Assembly (NCBI GenBank): GCA_036244855.1
Contig: BQKZ01000127.1
Location: forward strand, 159,235 to 223,234
Source of the DNA: Temnopleurus reevesii
Taxonomy: Eukaryota; Echinodermata; Echinoidea; Temnopleuroida; Temnopleuridae
DNA length: 64,000 bases
Direction: 5' to 3'
This document shows, piece by piece, positions 34,349-46,700 of this stretch. Under the pieces are notes generated by a model, which saw only the letters and a list, made by a program, of their open reading frames with translations, was not told the DNA's origin and did no database searches. Made by a program: the position numbers and the translations under genes. The number at the start of each line of letters is the position of its first letter. Positions within the stretch are counted from its first letter, which is position 1.

Positions 34349-34842
34349 TATTTGGGCTACCCAATGGACCTATTGTGCAAGTTTGATGAAAATCGGGCAC
34401 AGGGTTTTTGATTTATAGCAATTCTAAATTGTTGACGCCGTCGCCGTCGCCGCCGCCGTCGGAAAAAGCGGCGCCTATGTCTCGATTCTGCTACGCAGGC
34501 GAGACAAAAAAATGGATTAATGTAAATTTTAGAGTAAGGTTGCGACATCATTCTTCTCAAAATACATGCAGAATCAATACAGAAATGCTATACCCAATCG
34601 AAAATCAGCATTTTGTATACAGAATGAATGAGGAGTTGTCCGACATGACGTCACGGATTCCGTCGAAATTGCCGATCGCACGGATCCCCATGAGCGGTAG
34701 GGATCGTCATAATCTCTGTGAATTGATAAGTCATAACTTTTGAACGGGTTGTCCGATTTTGCTCAAATTTTCACAGTTTGTTCATCTGATTTTTCTTCAT
34801 TCAATGAGAGCACGATAATCCCAGGGGTGGGTTTCCCTTTAA
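34349..34842. mobile_element. TTAA MITE lacking its left end
   Basis: Right end ...gggtttccct is followed by TTAA (34839-34842). The inner 'cataacttttgaacggg..tgtccgattttgctc' block is that of the copies at 6433 and 38301. A GC-rich (cgccgt)n segment lies at 34435-34460. The left copy of the block has one TTAA (33218-33221) at the same place, that is, the empty site. Confidence 0.75.
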
Positions 34843-36014
34843 ATATCTGATAAATCTTTACATAATGCAAATGATACAAAGAAAGTAATACTTCTAATTT
34901 TGACAGTATTGATCAAAATGAAGTTGCATGTCATACCATGTCAGTGTGGTAATGTATACAATTTTACTTGGACTTTGGAGTGACATTGTGCGAGATTTAT
35001 TTTATTTTGATCAACACTGTGTTAAAGAATTGAAAAAGTGAGGTAGCCCTTCAAATAAACAAGAGACACAAACAGACTGAACTGGGGTATTCATTTTGGA
35101 ATGATTATGACATCACAATTTTGAAAGTAAGAATTGCATCTCTAATCATCAAACAACAACTAAATAATCTATACAAACCAACATGCAAGGGATCAACTCG
35201 GAATAGTACAAAACAGCCATTTTTCAAGGTGATAGAACATGCAAAAACTTTAAGTATAAAAATATCTTCCAATCAAGTGGGCATGCATGATTTCTATTTC
35301 ATTTCTATTTTCAATCAGCCAAAAAGGTATCTTTGAGAATCATAATTAATATATTCAATCCAGGACAATAAATTATTTTGGACTTTTACTCAAGATAAAT
35401 CTGAATACATGGTGGATCATCCTATCTAAAAATCACTGCTCATCACCATAAATGTACCTCTATCTATTAAGCAATAATGACTTGCGGTTAAATAAAATAA
35501 ATTCTGATACCTGATGGAGCTGATAATTTTCACAAAAATGAAATTTTCTTATTAATTTGGTCTTTCTATATCATTGAAATGTCCATTGAGCTTTAGTGTA
35601 AATGTAAGTGTTGCAATGACAATTTCATGCAATGGTACATCTTAAATATGCTGGCTCAAAACACCACTGACAATACAACAACATTTTGATACACCATTTC
35701 AACTAATCAGGTAAACAAAGGCTTTATCTTATCACCCTTCAAGTACTTTGCAATTTAATATTCAACTTGAAAGCAACCATTCTGTGTAAGAGTCTCGTGA
35801 TTCACATCAGAAAAATTGAAATATTACAATTTTAACGACAAATAGTAATAGGTCCATTTATCTAGCGCAATCACTATATACATATAATCTACTGCGTTTA
35901 CGACTAGGTGCCATATGATTATCCTGGCTATAACTGTCGAGCAAGCCACTCAGGTTCTCACGCATGCAAAGGAATAAATTCCTGCCAGTTAACACCATGG
36001 ATGGGATTTGAACC
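34839..36014. repeat. Right copy of the duplicated block
   Basis: Counterpart of 33218-34347. Confidence 0.88.
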
Positions 36015-36070
36015 ACAGACTTTCTAGTTGAAAGGCGCAAATCTGAACCACTACACCATGACGCATCCAA
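35838..36070 (-). mobile_element. Second SINE subfamily
   Basis: On the minus strand: head ggatgcgtcatggtgtagtgg, a B-box-like gtggttcaaatcccatcc, then ttaactggcaggaatttattcc and a tail with 'agtgattgcgctagataaatgg'. The head resembles the main SINE, while the body differs. Confidence 0.7.
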
Positions 36071-36818
36071 TATCAAAGTAAAAAGTCAGAAACAAAAAGG
36101 ACGTTTTCTAACACTTCCATAGATCTATGCAGTTTCTTTGATGTGACTCACATGACATTTTCACAAAATGGCTGCTAGAAAGAAAATACATTGGAAGCAA
36201 TTCCAACCCATTTTTTTCCCCAAAGGCCAGAGCACATTCTAGCTGATTAATATGCCCGCCCCCCTAACTGGTGGTACATAGCTTCTGCAGCTCATCACAA
36301 GAGGAAACAAAGTTCTCAGTTCCAAATGGTACAGTTTTACCAGGATTCATACTCAACATTATCAATCCTTTTGCAACTGAACAGCTGGAAGCTGCCCATC
36401 ATTTTCAACACAATTTTGTTACCATGGTAACCATTCTATTGGGGCAATGAATAATAAATTTGGTATGTGTGCAACCCTATGTTCCTGAGAAAACAATCCT
36501 ACCAAAGAAACACAAAAAGCTTTGAACATGTTCAGAAAAATTATATATTGTCCATAAAGATATAAAACAGGCAGCAATAATGGTACGCCTTCCAGCGAGT
36601 GATGAGACTTTTGTACACAATCTCCAGTTAGAAAACCTTGAAATAGACACTCTAGTCTCCAAAGCACACTTCAAAAACTTAAGTATCTAATGCTCGACCG
36701 CTAACCCTACGTATGCGATAACCAGATGTTCGTGATTGTACATCATGGACAGACACAGATACAGTTGATAATGGGTTAATAAAGAAAATTCTGAAATTGT
36801 GTGATAATACAATTAGTG
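36071..36818. other. Downstream flank of the SPRY-TIR gene, nothing recognised
   Basis: No coding segment seen. I found no AATAAA on the minus strand here, so the 3' end of the SPRY-TIR transcript is not placed. Confidence 0.4.
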
Positions 36819-37089
36819 GAGGCGCCGTAGTGCAGTGGTTCTGACTCTCGCCTTTCAACCAGAGGGTCATAGGTTCGAGTCCAACCTATGGCATCAATTT
36901 CCTTCAGCAAGAAATTCATCCATATTGTGCTGCACTCGACCCAGGTGAGGTAAATGCGAACGGCAGGAAGAAATTCCTTGTTATGCGGAGCGCCGTAATG
37001 GCTGCCAGCTAGAGCCGGGTAAGTGAGTGTAAAGCTTTCAGCGCCATGAGCACCGATAAGGTGGACCTGTGCGTTATACAAGTAGCCAC

Positions 37090-37126
<37 letters not shown>
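36819..37126 (+). mobile_element. tRNA-headed SINE next to the SPRY-TIR stop codon
   Basis: Head ggaggcgccgtagtgcagtgg with B box ggttcgagtcc, body 'ttccttcagcaagaaattcatcc', tail module 'gagcaccgataaggtgga..gtgcgttatacaag' and (ATT)13 ending 15 bp before the stop codon of the minus-strand gene. It is antisense to that gene and probably lies in its 3' UTR. Confidence 0.88.
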
Positions 37127-37141
37127 CCTGATTTTTTTTCT

Positions 37142-37408
37142 TCAAAGTAAAGTGCAGGTCTTGGACTGATTGATACGTCCTCCCTGGCTGGTGTGAGGCC
37201 TCCGCGGCTCGTCATAGTTCTTCTTTGGCTCCTTGAGGGAGGTGAAGGAGAACGACCTCCCTCCTCCACTAGCTCCATGGTCTCCTCTTCCGCCCGGCTC
37301 CTGGAAGTCGTCGCTCCCTATCGACTGGAGGTTGCTGCGGTCCGCCTCCGCCATGGCTTTCTTGAGGGCGTTGGGGTCACTGGCCTGGTTGGTAGTCTTG
37401 TTTCCTTT
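37142..37408 (-). CDS. SPRY-TIR gene, exon 18 (stop)
   Basis: Acceptor cttatcAG; phase 0. Encodes 88 residues of low-complexity tail (KGNKTTNQASDPN, a Gly-rich GRGDHGASGGGR, then ...CTLL) and TGA at 37144-37142. Probably disordered. Confidence 0.8.
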   Translation of the reverse strand, partial: KGNKTTNQASDPNALKKAMAEADRSNLQSIGSDDFQEPGGRGDHGASGGGRSFSFTSLKEPKKNYDEPRRPHTSQGGRINQSKTCTLL

Positions 37409-40400
37409 CTGATAAGGTAGAGAATAGATAAGAGAATAGATGAGAGATTCTGAATAGACATTGTCCCCCGTCTGTGGATCAGTGCTCAACAGACAGAGAG
37501 AGGGAGTAAAATTCCAAACAATGTCATTAGGTTTAGGAAAGTCCTCAGGAGAGGAAGAAAGCTAGCCGCAAAATCGAAGGGTTGGTAAATGCTTTGAACT
37601 TGATTCTAATAAAAGAAAGTATGTTTATTTATCGGTTGTAATTTCATAAGTACGAGAACCAAATTGAATAAAAGGAGAAAGACATTAAAGAAGAGCATGC
37701 ATTTTACCCCTATGTAGTGACTTCTGAAAAGGATATGGAAAAACAACACAATTTACAGAATAGAGTGTTTTTAAATTTGAGGCTGGATAAATTGAATTTA
37801 TTGAATTGAATATGGTTTATCTGAAGGAAGACGTGAAATAAGTAAACACTACATACAAACTAGTTGTAAAAAAAAATGGGTTGCAACTTAAATAGCGCCC
37901 ACATTTGTTCTGGAAGGTGGAACACAAGTGCATAACCGATCTGCGCAATACGTAACAGTATTTGTCGTCTATCCCCACTCAATATCTCTTGTCCACAGGC
38001 CTCTGTCCATCAAATTCAAGACTAACTAAATAATGTATATAAACTATAGTATTGTTTCCTCACCTGGGCATCTGAATAGAACATCTTTGCTCCCTTTCCT
38101 TCGGAAACTCTTATTTCTTTTCCGTTGTAGCCTTTGTCTTTCAGATTCAACGTCTTGTCTTCAATCTGTTCAATTGCCCAGTCAAAATCTCCACTCGTCT
38201 CTGCAGTAAAATAAGACAAACAAACATTGTTCATAATAATGATCAGTTCTGGCTGTTCTGTTCTGTATGTAGACTGCTAGACTTTTCGTTAAAAGATTAA
38301 AGGGGAATTACACCCAGACATTAATGTACGGTCAGTAAATGAAGAAAAATCAGATGAACAAACTGTGAAAATTTGAGCAAAATCGGATAATCCGTTGAAA
38401 AGTTATGAATTTTCAAAGTTATCATTTCCACCTGTGCTGGTCATCCTTGAATTGGCAACGTATAGTCAATTAGCATAATCTGTGATGTCATACATGGAGA
38501 ACCCCTCATGCACTTTGTATATAAATTTATTGAAAATGGATCAGTATCATATTTCAAATGAGGAATTAGCACCATTCTTTCTGGAATGCTTTCAGAATTG
38601 ATGTGGCTCTAATATACTTAACCGAAAAAACAAAATTTTGTCTACTTTTCTGGAAAAAGAGGAAAATGTGAAACTTTGTGTACAAAGTGAATGGAGAGTT
38701 CTCTATGTTGGCAGCCATTTTGTGCCTGTACGTTTGCCAATTTAAGGAGCCCATGAGGGGTGTAAATCAAAACTTAAAAAATTCATAACTTTTGAATGGA
38801 TTGCCAGATTTTGCTCAAATTTTCACAGATTGACCATTGTATTTTTCTTCATACACTGAGTGCAAATCAATGTCAGGGTGAAGTTCCCCTTTAATGAAGA
38901 CTTATAAAAGATATTTTGTCAAGCCCTGGGCAGCTTTTTGTGGCCCTCAAGAACTTCATTTTTGCTTGTTAGCCATGTTCCTATTTACACATCCTAATCC
39001 ATGCTTTATTTAAAGGGGAACTTCACCCAGACATTGATGTGCGCTCAGTGGATGAAGAAAAATACAATGGTCAATCTGTGAAAATTTGAGCGAAATCCGA
39101 CAATCCATTCAAAAGTTATGAATTTTCAATGTTTCGATTTACACCCCTCATGGGCTCCTCAAATTGGCAATGTACAGGCACAAAATGGCTGCCAACATGG
39201 AGAACTCTCCATTCACTTTGTACACAGAATTTCACATTTTCTTCTTTTTCTAAAAAAGTAGACAAATTTTCACTTTTCTCTTCAAGTATGATGTGGACAT
39301 TTTGAGTCTGCATGCATTTCGGAAGGATTTTTTTAAAATTTATTATCTACTTTTCTAGAAAAAGAGAAAAATGTGAAATTCTGTGTACAAAGTGAATGGA
39401 GAGTTCTCCATGTTGGCAGCCATTTTGTGTCTGTACGTTGCCAATTTAAGGAGCCCATGAGGTATTTGAATCAAAATTGTGAAAATTCATAACTTTTGAA
39501 TGGATCGTTGGATTTTGCTCAAATTTTCACAGTTTGATCAATGTATTTTACTTCATCCACTGAGAGTGCATCAATGTCTGGGTGAAGTTCCCCTTTAATA
39601 TCAAAACTATAATAAACAGAGATGGTAACAATATGGCTTGACTGTCGCAACAATCTTTGATAACATGTAACATACAAAGTAACTCACCAATCTTATGCAT
39701 GACAAGCTTCTGCCACTCGTTCTGAAGCGCGCCCTCTGGAGGCCACTTGACCGACTCCAGGATGAACGGCAGGACCGGTTTGGACCTCTTCTGGGCATAG
39801 TCCAGGACCAGGCCCATCTGTTTGGTCTCGCTAATCTCTGGACCCATGCAGCAGACCACGGCGGTGCATGACGAGACGTGGTTATCAATCAGACTGTCGA
39901 TGTTGGAGCTGTTTAGCTTGTCTTCAGGAAGGAGGTGCGTCATGAAACCTTTTTTGTCTAGTCTATTTTTGTTCCAAGAAGTAGAAAGAGAAGAAATTGA
40001 TCAGTTATAGATAGTTATAAGACCAACAACAACAACAACTGGAGAAACATCAGAATTATGTTAGGTTGTATTTATGACGTATAAAACATGTTATGGGTAA
40101 ACAGGGGAATACTATTAATAAAGTGACTCAATACCGTTGAATAACCAAAATATGATTTGGTGAAAATTGTATCTTAATTAGAAATTATATTCAATCTCTC
40201 ATATTCAAAATGAACTAAATAATTTTGCTTTTTACAAATAATGGAAAGATACATATTCACATTCATTTATTTTCTTCAAATGAGATATAATTACATAATT
40301 TTTTTTAATGTACTTCTCATTTTCAATATCATCATCACCACCATCATCATCATCACCACCATCATCATCATCACCACCATCATCATCTTCATCATCGTTA

Positions 40401-40570
40401 TTAACATCATCATCATACAAGTAGCTTTGTTGTATCTCTCTGGATCGCAGTGGATTTATAGTGTGTAACACTTGTTGAGATGATTGTCAGTTCGTTTACA
40501 TCATCATCTTCACCACCATCATCACCACATTACCACCGTCGTCATTGCCGTCGTCATCATTATTACCATC

Positions 40571-40602
<32 letters not shown>

Positions 40603-40645
40603 CATCATCATCAGCATCATCATCATCACCACCACCACCACCACT

Positions 40646-40703
<58 letters not shown>

Positions 40704-43700
40704 CCATCATCCCCATATCATACCTTGCTTGTATATGAGTAGCTTCGTTGTATCTCTGCGGATCACAGTGGATGTATACAGTGTGTTTGTTGAGATGATT
40801 GTCTGTTCGTTTGGATGCAGAGGCTGGTCTAGCACGTCGGTCAGCGGCTGTTTCCTTGTACTGACCTAGAATTAAAGACAAAATATGTTCAATTACTTCG
40901 TAACAGAGTAATAATTTCATTGGAATATCTGTTTAAAAACTATATTTACAATAGGAACCAAATTTAGGATAGGCTCATCAAATTGCTAGAGAGTATCAAT
41001 ATGACTCACAATATTGTGGGATTAATTAGCAATTTGAATCCGAGGCAGTGTTTCACCGAGATAAGAAAGACTTTAGGAATGACTGGTATGCGTTCTTGGG
41101 CGTAATGATTCATAATGTTACGCGTATTCAGCACAAGAATTGATACCTGACCTTCTCAAAGTGTTTGTAACTTGGTGAAAGACCGCACTGATTGCTCTTA
41201 CATAGAGTTGAATTATAATAATTTTTTACTTAACTTCCCCCCCACCCATTCACTTCAATTGACATGTACTATATATGCTGGTTCCCATTATAAAAATGCC
41301 CTCTCATCATTAATGGCCATAGATAGAGGATTTGAAAAATGTAATACAAGTAAAAGAAAATGCCTCTCATTTGCCATGATTTGGTTCCTGTACTTCTAGG
41401 TATATGGAAATAGCAGATTGAGAATTGAGAAAAGGAATGCTTTCAATGATCAAAGCAGTCATACTACATACAACATATTCGGAAGGACGCCGATTGAATT
41501 ATATTCTTAATTCTTCAACATACAATGGATTAGTGAAAATAACAGATCTGAAAATGAAAAGGGTGGGAAACCTAAGAAAAGCAAAAAAAAAAAAAGAAAA
41601 AAAAAGTGAACATCCACCACGCTTTCTTTACATGGTATTCTAAATTTCCAATCTTTATTCAATTAATGTTAGTAAGAATTTAACACCATAATGTAAGTGA
41701 TGTACTATCTAATTGTTAGAAAGTCAAATGACAGGACTGGCTTCTACAATCTATGTGCTCGGTTAATTCTTCACCATTTGTCAAGTTATACTTAAGTTTC
41801 GAAATGGTAATATTTTCAAGGCATTGCCTTGTATTGAAACCCCCAATTGGAAGGGATATATGCACCTTTAGTATCTTAAAATATAGGGATGGGGGCATAA
41901 CGGTTGCTTAAAGACAACTCAACTGGAGTGCAAGTCTAAATACCCTTCCAATTAATTCACTAAACTAAAATGCGTTAACACAACAGGGTTGTTCCATTCA
42001 TATTTTTTGTTGACTCCTTTCCCAGAATTAAAAAAAAAATCCTGCAATTCTTCCTTTAATTGTCAAATTCGAAAAATCGTCCTGAACATTACACATTCAT
42101 TTTTTCGTCTAGCAAAGCAAAGCTTGGGAATACTATAAAGGACATACAAAAAAGTTAATTGCTTTGTGGAATGCTGTATCCTGGTGTCGGATAATCTATC
42201 GTCTATGACAGTAACCGACATCCTTCAATTACAAAGGAATCTAAATGAATTAAAAAAAAAAACGGTGGAAGGAAAAGAAAAAAGACCATCTTAAATTGAT
42301 TCAGGTCCATGACATAAAATTAGAAATACAATGGAACACTCCATTTTGGTTTTGAAAGCCCATTGATTATGCAGAGCTCAATCGTATCATTTGGCCTTTC
42401 TTTTGTAGGTTGAAACGTACCTCGGCGGAACTTTCTTTTTGAGGGCAAGATTGGGCGCATGAGGTAGGGAAGATATAGCACAAATTCTGTGAAAGTAAAA
42501 CAGAATAAGAGCACATATTTGGTATTTTATAACCTCAAAGTATCATACAGAGCTTAAAGTTTTCAAGCAAGAAGATATTTGGCAGCAAATGAATAAAAGA
42601 TTGAATGCTTTATTGCTCACATAGTGAAATCATGTTATATCCCGATTATTATTGTTGGTTTCACAAGTAAAAGAGTTATAAAGATTTACAAAAGTTTGAA
42701 TGTGTCATTTCATAATATATGATTATAATGTAAGCCAGTGCTGATTTAAAAGCAAAAGAGCCCAACTTCGTTAGGAAATTCACTCACATAACTAGATTTC
42801 CTTTTTGTTGTTTAATATATCTTATAGCAAGGTTTCAATATAAAGAGGAAACTTTGCTGATCCCAAGACCACATTATATGGAGGTTTAACTGTATAAAGG
42901 AGCATTAAAATGGAATGTTTTATCGAATTTTACAGAGATAAATAGTCTTTGGGTAAGAATTCTTTTATCTTCTAAAAAAAGTATCTCAAACCTCATAAAT
43001 AGGCAAGACTTCTGTGTTAGAAAAGTGTATGAAAAGGGGATAGTGCATGCAAAATCATAGAAACATTCAATGACATGAAAATGTGATGACTAAAATATCC
43101 TACAGTGCATGCTGACCCAGTTTCACTCCATAACAATTCATTTCGTTTTGTTATCTTCAAAACAAAATTGTAAAGTAGAATCACGTTCTCAACTAATGGC
43201 TAGATAAAACAAGGCAGGGAAAGGCAGGAAAGTTCACGAATGAAGTGGAACTTGACTGTACACTTACAGTCTTCCACAGCAATTGATATAAATAGTAAAT
43301 AAATGAATAAATAAATTTACTTTAATCAATCAATCAAACAATCATTAAATGAATTAATAAACAAATACAAAACTAACAAGGGCCAATAATTAGTAAGCAC
43401 ATACATGTATGCAGTGTCCCCCCTAAAAAAAACATATTTACATGCACACTGGCCATATTCAGGGTATTACCCATATTTCCAAAGAGTATTTTCTTAACTA
43501 CACGAAGAAGCTTTTTTTCATGAAACTCAGTCCGGCAGGTTGAAAGTTAAAACTCTTTTTGTGGAGCAATGGCAAGTTAATTTTATTGCATGATTTGTGT
43601 TTGCCAGTACTGAAAACGCAAAACCTGCTAACCTAAACTTAGACTCCAAACTTTCCTGCTCATTTTATGGTTCCAAGGGGGATTACGAAAATAAAAAGAA

Positions 43701-46700
43701 ATCAGTAAATAATTACAAAAAGAACAACATTATTAAATGCGCCTGTCTCTTAGGGAGGATTTCCTTTATCCATTGGCATTAATCTTGTGTGATTCTGACA
43801 AAAAAGGTATTAAGATTTTTTTTTTGCTGCAATGCAAAACAGCATATCATAAACACTATGAATTCCAATGCATTATTCTTTTTTTCATTGATGCTATCCA
43901 TTAACAAAAGAGTGTGTTCAGAGACAGGTGGATGTGTAATGGTGTTATTGTATTCTGAAGTACTACAGGTGTCAAAAGATGTTGGTACCCCCTAATGATG
44001 GGTAAAAGGAGAAGAGTCTGATTTGGGGTTGGCAGGTATGCACTCCGAATCTCGCATTGCTGGCATTGCTCCGAAAAAATAAAGAGTCCTAACTTTTGAC
44101 TGGCTGGGCAGGTTATGATGAAATAAAACTCATTTGTCCAGGTTGCAGTTTTGACACTCTGTATATACAGTAGTTTTGGGTGAATTGGAATGAGGCTGTA
44201 GATTTTTCACTTCCGATGTACAGCTATGGGGGATGGGGTCTTATCCATCAGCTCCAGAAAGGGCAGAAGATGATGCCTATCAAACTAAGAGGGTGTTGTT
44301 TAAAATCAACTGCAACTTTGCAAATTGCAATGCGCATTTTCATTTGCACACAGTATGCGCATCTAATAAGTCACACATGAGACAATGATTTTAATTGGCA
44401 CGTTCCGATCAACTGCAACTTGCAATCAATTTTTTGAACAAAACCCCCATAGTGTTGAAGGCATTTGTGTCTTTTATTGTGCATTGTAGCATTGTTATGA
44501 CGTTTCAATGAATGTGCAGAAGAAAGGACCAAATTTTTTTTAATCTGACACTGCAAGCCTTGTTCTTGAAAGCAATGACAGCTAATTTGAAATTAATAGA
44601 TGCTTTCCACCTATCTGTACTATTGTTACTTGATACATAATATATATTGTTGCTAAATGTAAAATAAGATTTGCAAGTCATTGCTATCGTAGTAAATATG
44701 AAATCAAATCTATCTTAATTTTGTATCGCCTCCATCACAATACTAGAGAAACGAGAACCTCGATTTGAACCATGCTATGGAATTTCCTTCAGCAAGAAAT
44801 TCAACTGCACTGTGCATCACTCAACCCAGTTGAGGTGAATAGGTACTTAAAGTTACCCAGCAAGAATTTAAGCTGGGTAATAGTGAGAAGCCAAAATATA
44901 CACGAGGTTAGAATTAATGCACTAGCTGAACAAAGTATGAGAAAACATAGCAAAAGCCTCATTTTCAGCCATTTACTTGTGATGAAAGCCTTGAAGTCAT
45001 ATTAAAATATACCTCATGCATATTTCCAAATTTTGGGCACTTTCAGAAATAACACGGCAATTGCAGAGAAAATTGCTGGAAATGTTGCAGGGAATTCGAA
45101 GGGTATAAAAGGGACTTCTATCAAAATGTAATAGGTGCTTTTGTAAAAGCCAATATATTAGCATGCACAAATTTTAGGGAATTCCCTGAATTTCAGACAT
45201 ATTTACACATTAGCGGGTCGTTATTTTCACATTTTTGTATGATAATTGTACACAAGTCTATGGGCACCAAATTGAGTGGGGACTTTCGCAAATTCACAGT
45301 CGCAAAATAAACGAAAATAAAACCCCATTGAAAATTTCAGCTTATAGAGTATATAAGAATAAGAATAAGGATTATAAACGCCTACCTGCAGCTTTTCGTT
45401 TCTGGTCGACCTCCAGCCTGAACGCGTCGGCTTCTTCATACCACTTCAACTTATCTGGAAGTCTAGGCACCGACCCTTTAATGAACATCGAAACTTCTTC
45501 ACCTGCGTGCCAAGAACGAAATAAAGATCATTGAATTCACTTTGCAAGACTCAGATTTCAGAAAAAATATAACATAGAAATAGAAGAGTCAATTTGGAAT
45601 GCCTAATTAAAGTGGTATTACATACATTAATTCTATTCAGTTGCTTTATTTTCACTTGAAAAGGGGTATTAAAAACTTTGGGGTTTGATTTTATTCAGAA
45701 CGTGAAAGTGCCATCATGTATCCACCTTCCTTTCCAAACACAATAGATTACTACATGAAATCATTAGTTATGGGTTGTAAGACAACCAGGGTACCATTTT
45801 CGTCTCATCAACACCCAAAATTCAACAGAATTCCATGACTTTTAACAAATTGTCTGAATTCCCTGACTTTTCCTTGATTTTCCATGAACACAAATTTTTT
45901 CAGGATTTTCCGTGAGTGTAAGAACCCTGATCTTTAGACATAAGTATCCCCTTATGAAGCAAAAGAAGATTATTCAAAATACACAAGAAGTTTTTGGTTA
46001 GCAAGATGCCTAACCACTGCAACTCACCATATCTGTAAAGCGTTATCACGGGAAAGAACCCGCCACCGGGTTGCTCCATAGGCTTGTGAAACATAACGTT
46101 CCCATTTATCGCGCAATACACGATCACGACTTGTCTCGTTAGATTGGGGATGTTATTACACGAGGGGAAGATTATTCCCCATCCGATTCGGTCCCCCTTC
46201 TCAATATATCCATCCAAAGATTTCACTGATGAGAAATTGAGAAAAAATGATATAAAGTATAGGAGTAAAAGAATAATTAAGGGAATTTCTTACTTGCACA
46301 TGACAATCACAAAAAATGGAATATTTATAGAAAAATCATAATAATGACAATATGGTTTTTTTCACTGTTTATGTACCTAAATGGTATCTGAGGTAAAAAA
46401 AATATATGATTTGTATATCACTTACATACAAAAAAATTAATCTAGAATAACTTTATCTGACATGATACTAATTAACAGTTAAAGTCAGGACGGCGTGTTG
46501 CGTATTGGCAACAACGGTATTTGAAAATTTCCTTGCTTACGCACCTTGTCAATCTCAGAAACTCAGAACACTTTGTACAAATTTCCGATCCATGTTGTTG
46601 ATGCGTGTAATTTTTATTCCTCCCTTCTTTGGGTTCGATTTTTCTAAAAACGTGCCAAACGCATACGCACGCGATTGCCGAGCTGTGGGCTAGCAAAATA

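Noticed and set aside
33433..35336. Two similar 71-78 codon frames with ILKVRIASLIIKQQLNNL
   Set aside because: Similar because of the duplicated block. There is no family resemblance, and one copy has a different start.
36419..36674. Minus-strand frames of 65-82 codons downstream of the SPRY-TIR stop
   Set aside because: No acceptor/donor agreement with the gene and no domain features. Cysteine-rich chance frames.
37193..37420. Plus-strand 75-codon frame opposite the last exon
   Set aside because: Antisense shadow of the GC-richer tail exon.
40480..40920. Frames rich in His, Ile, Ser or Met repeats
   Set aside because: Produced by the ATC microsatellite in all frames. Only the exon 15 part on the minus strand is real.
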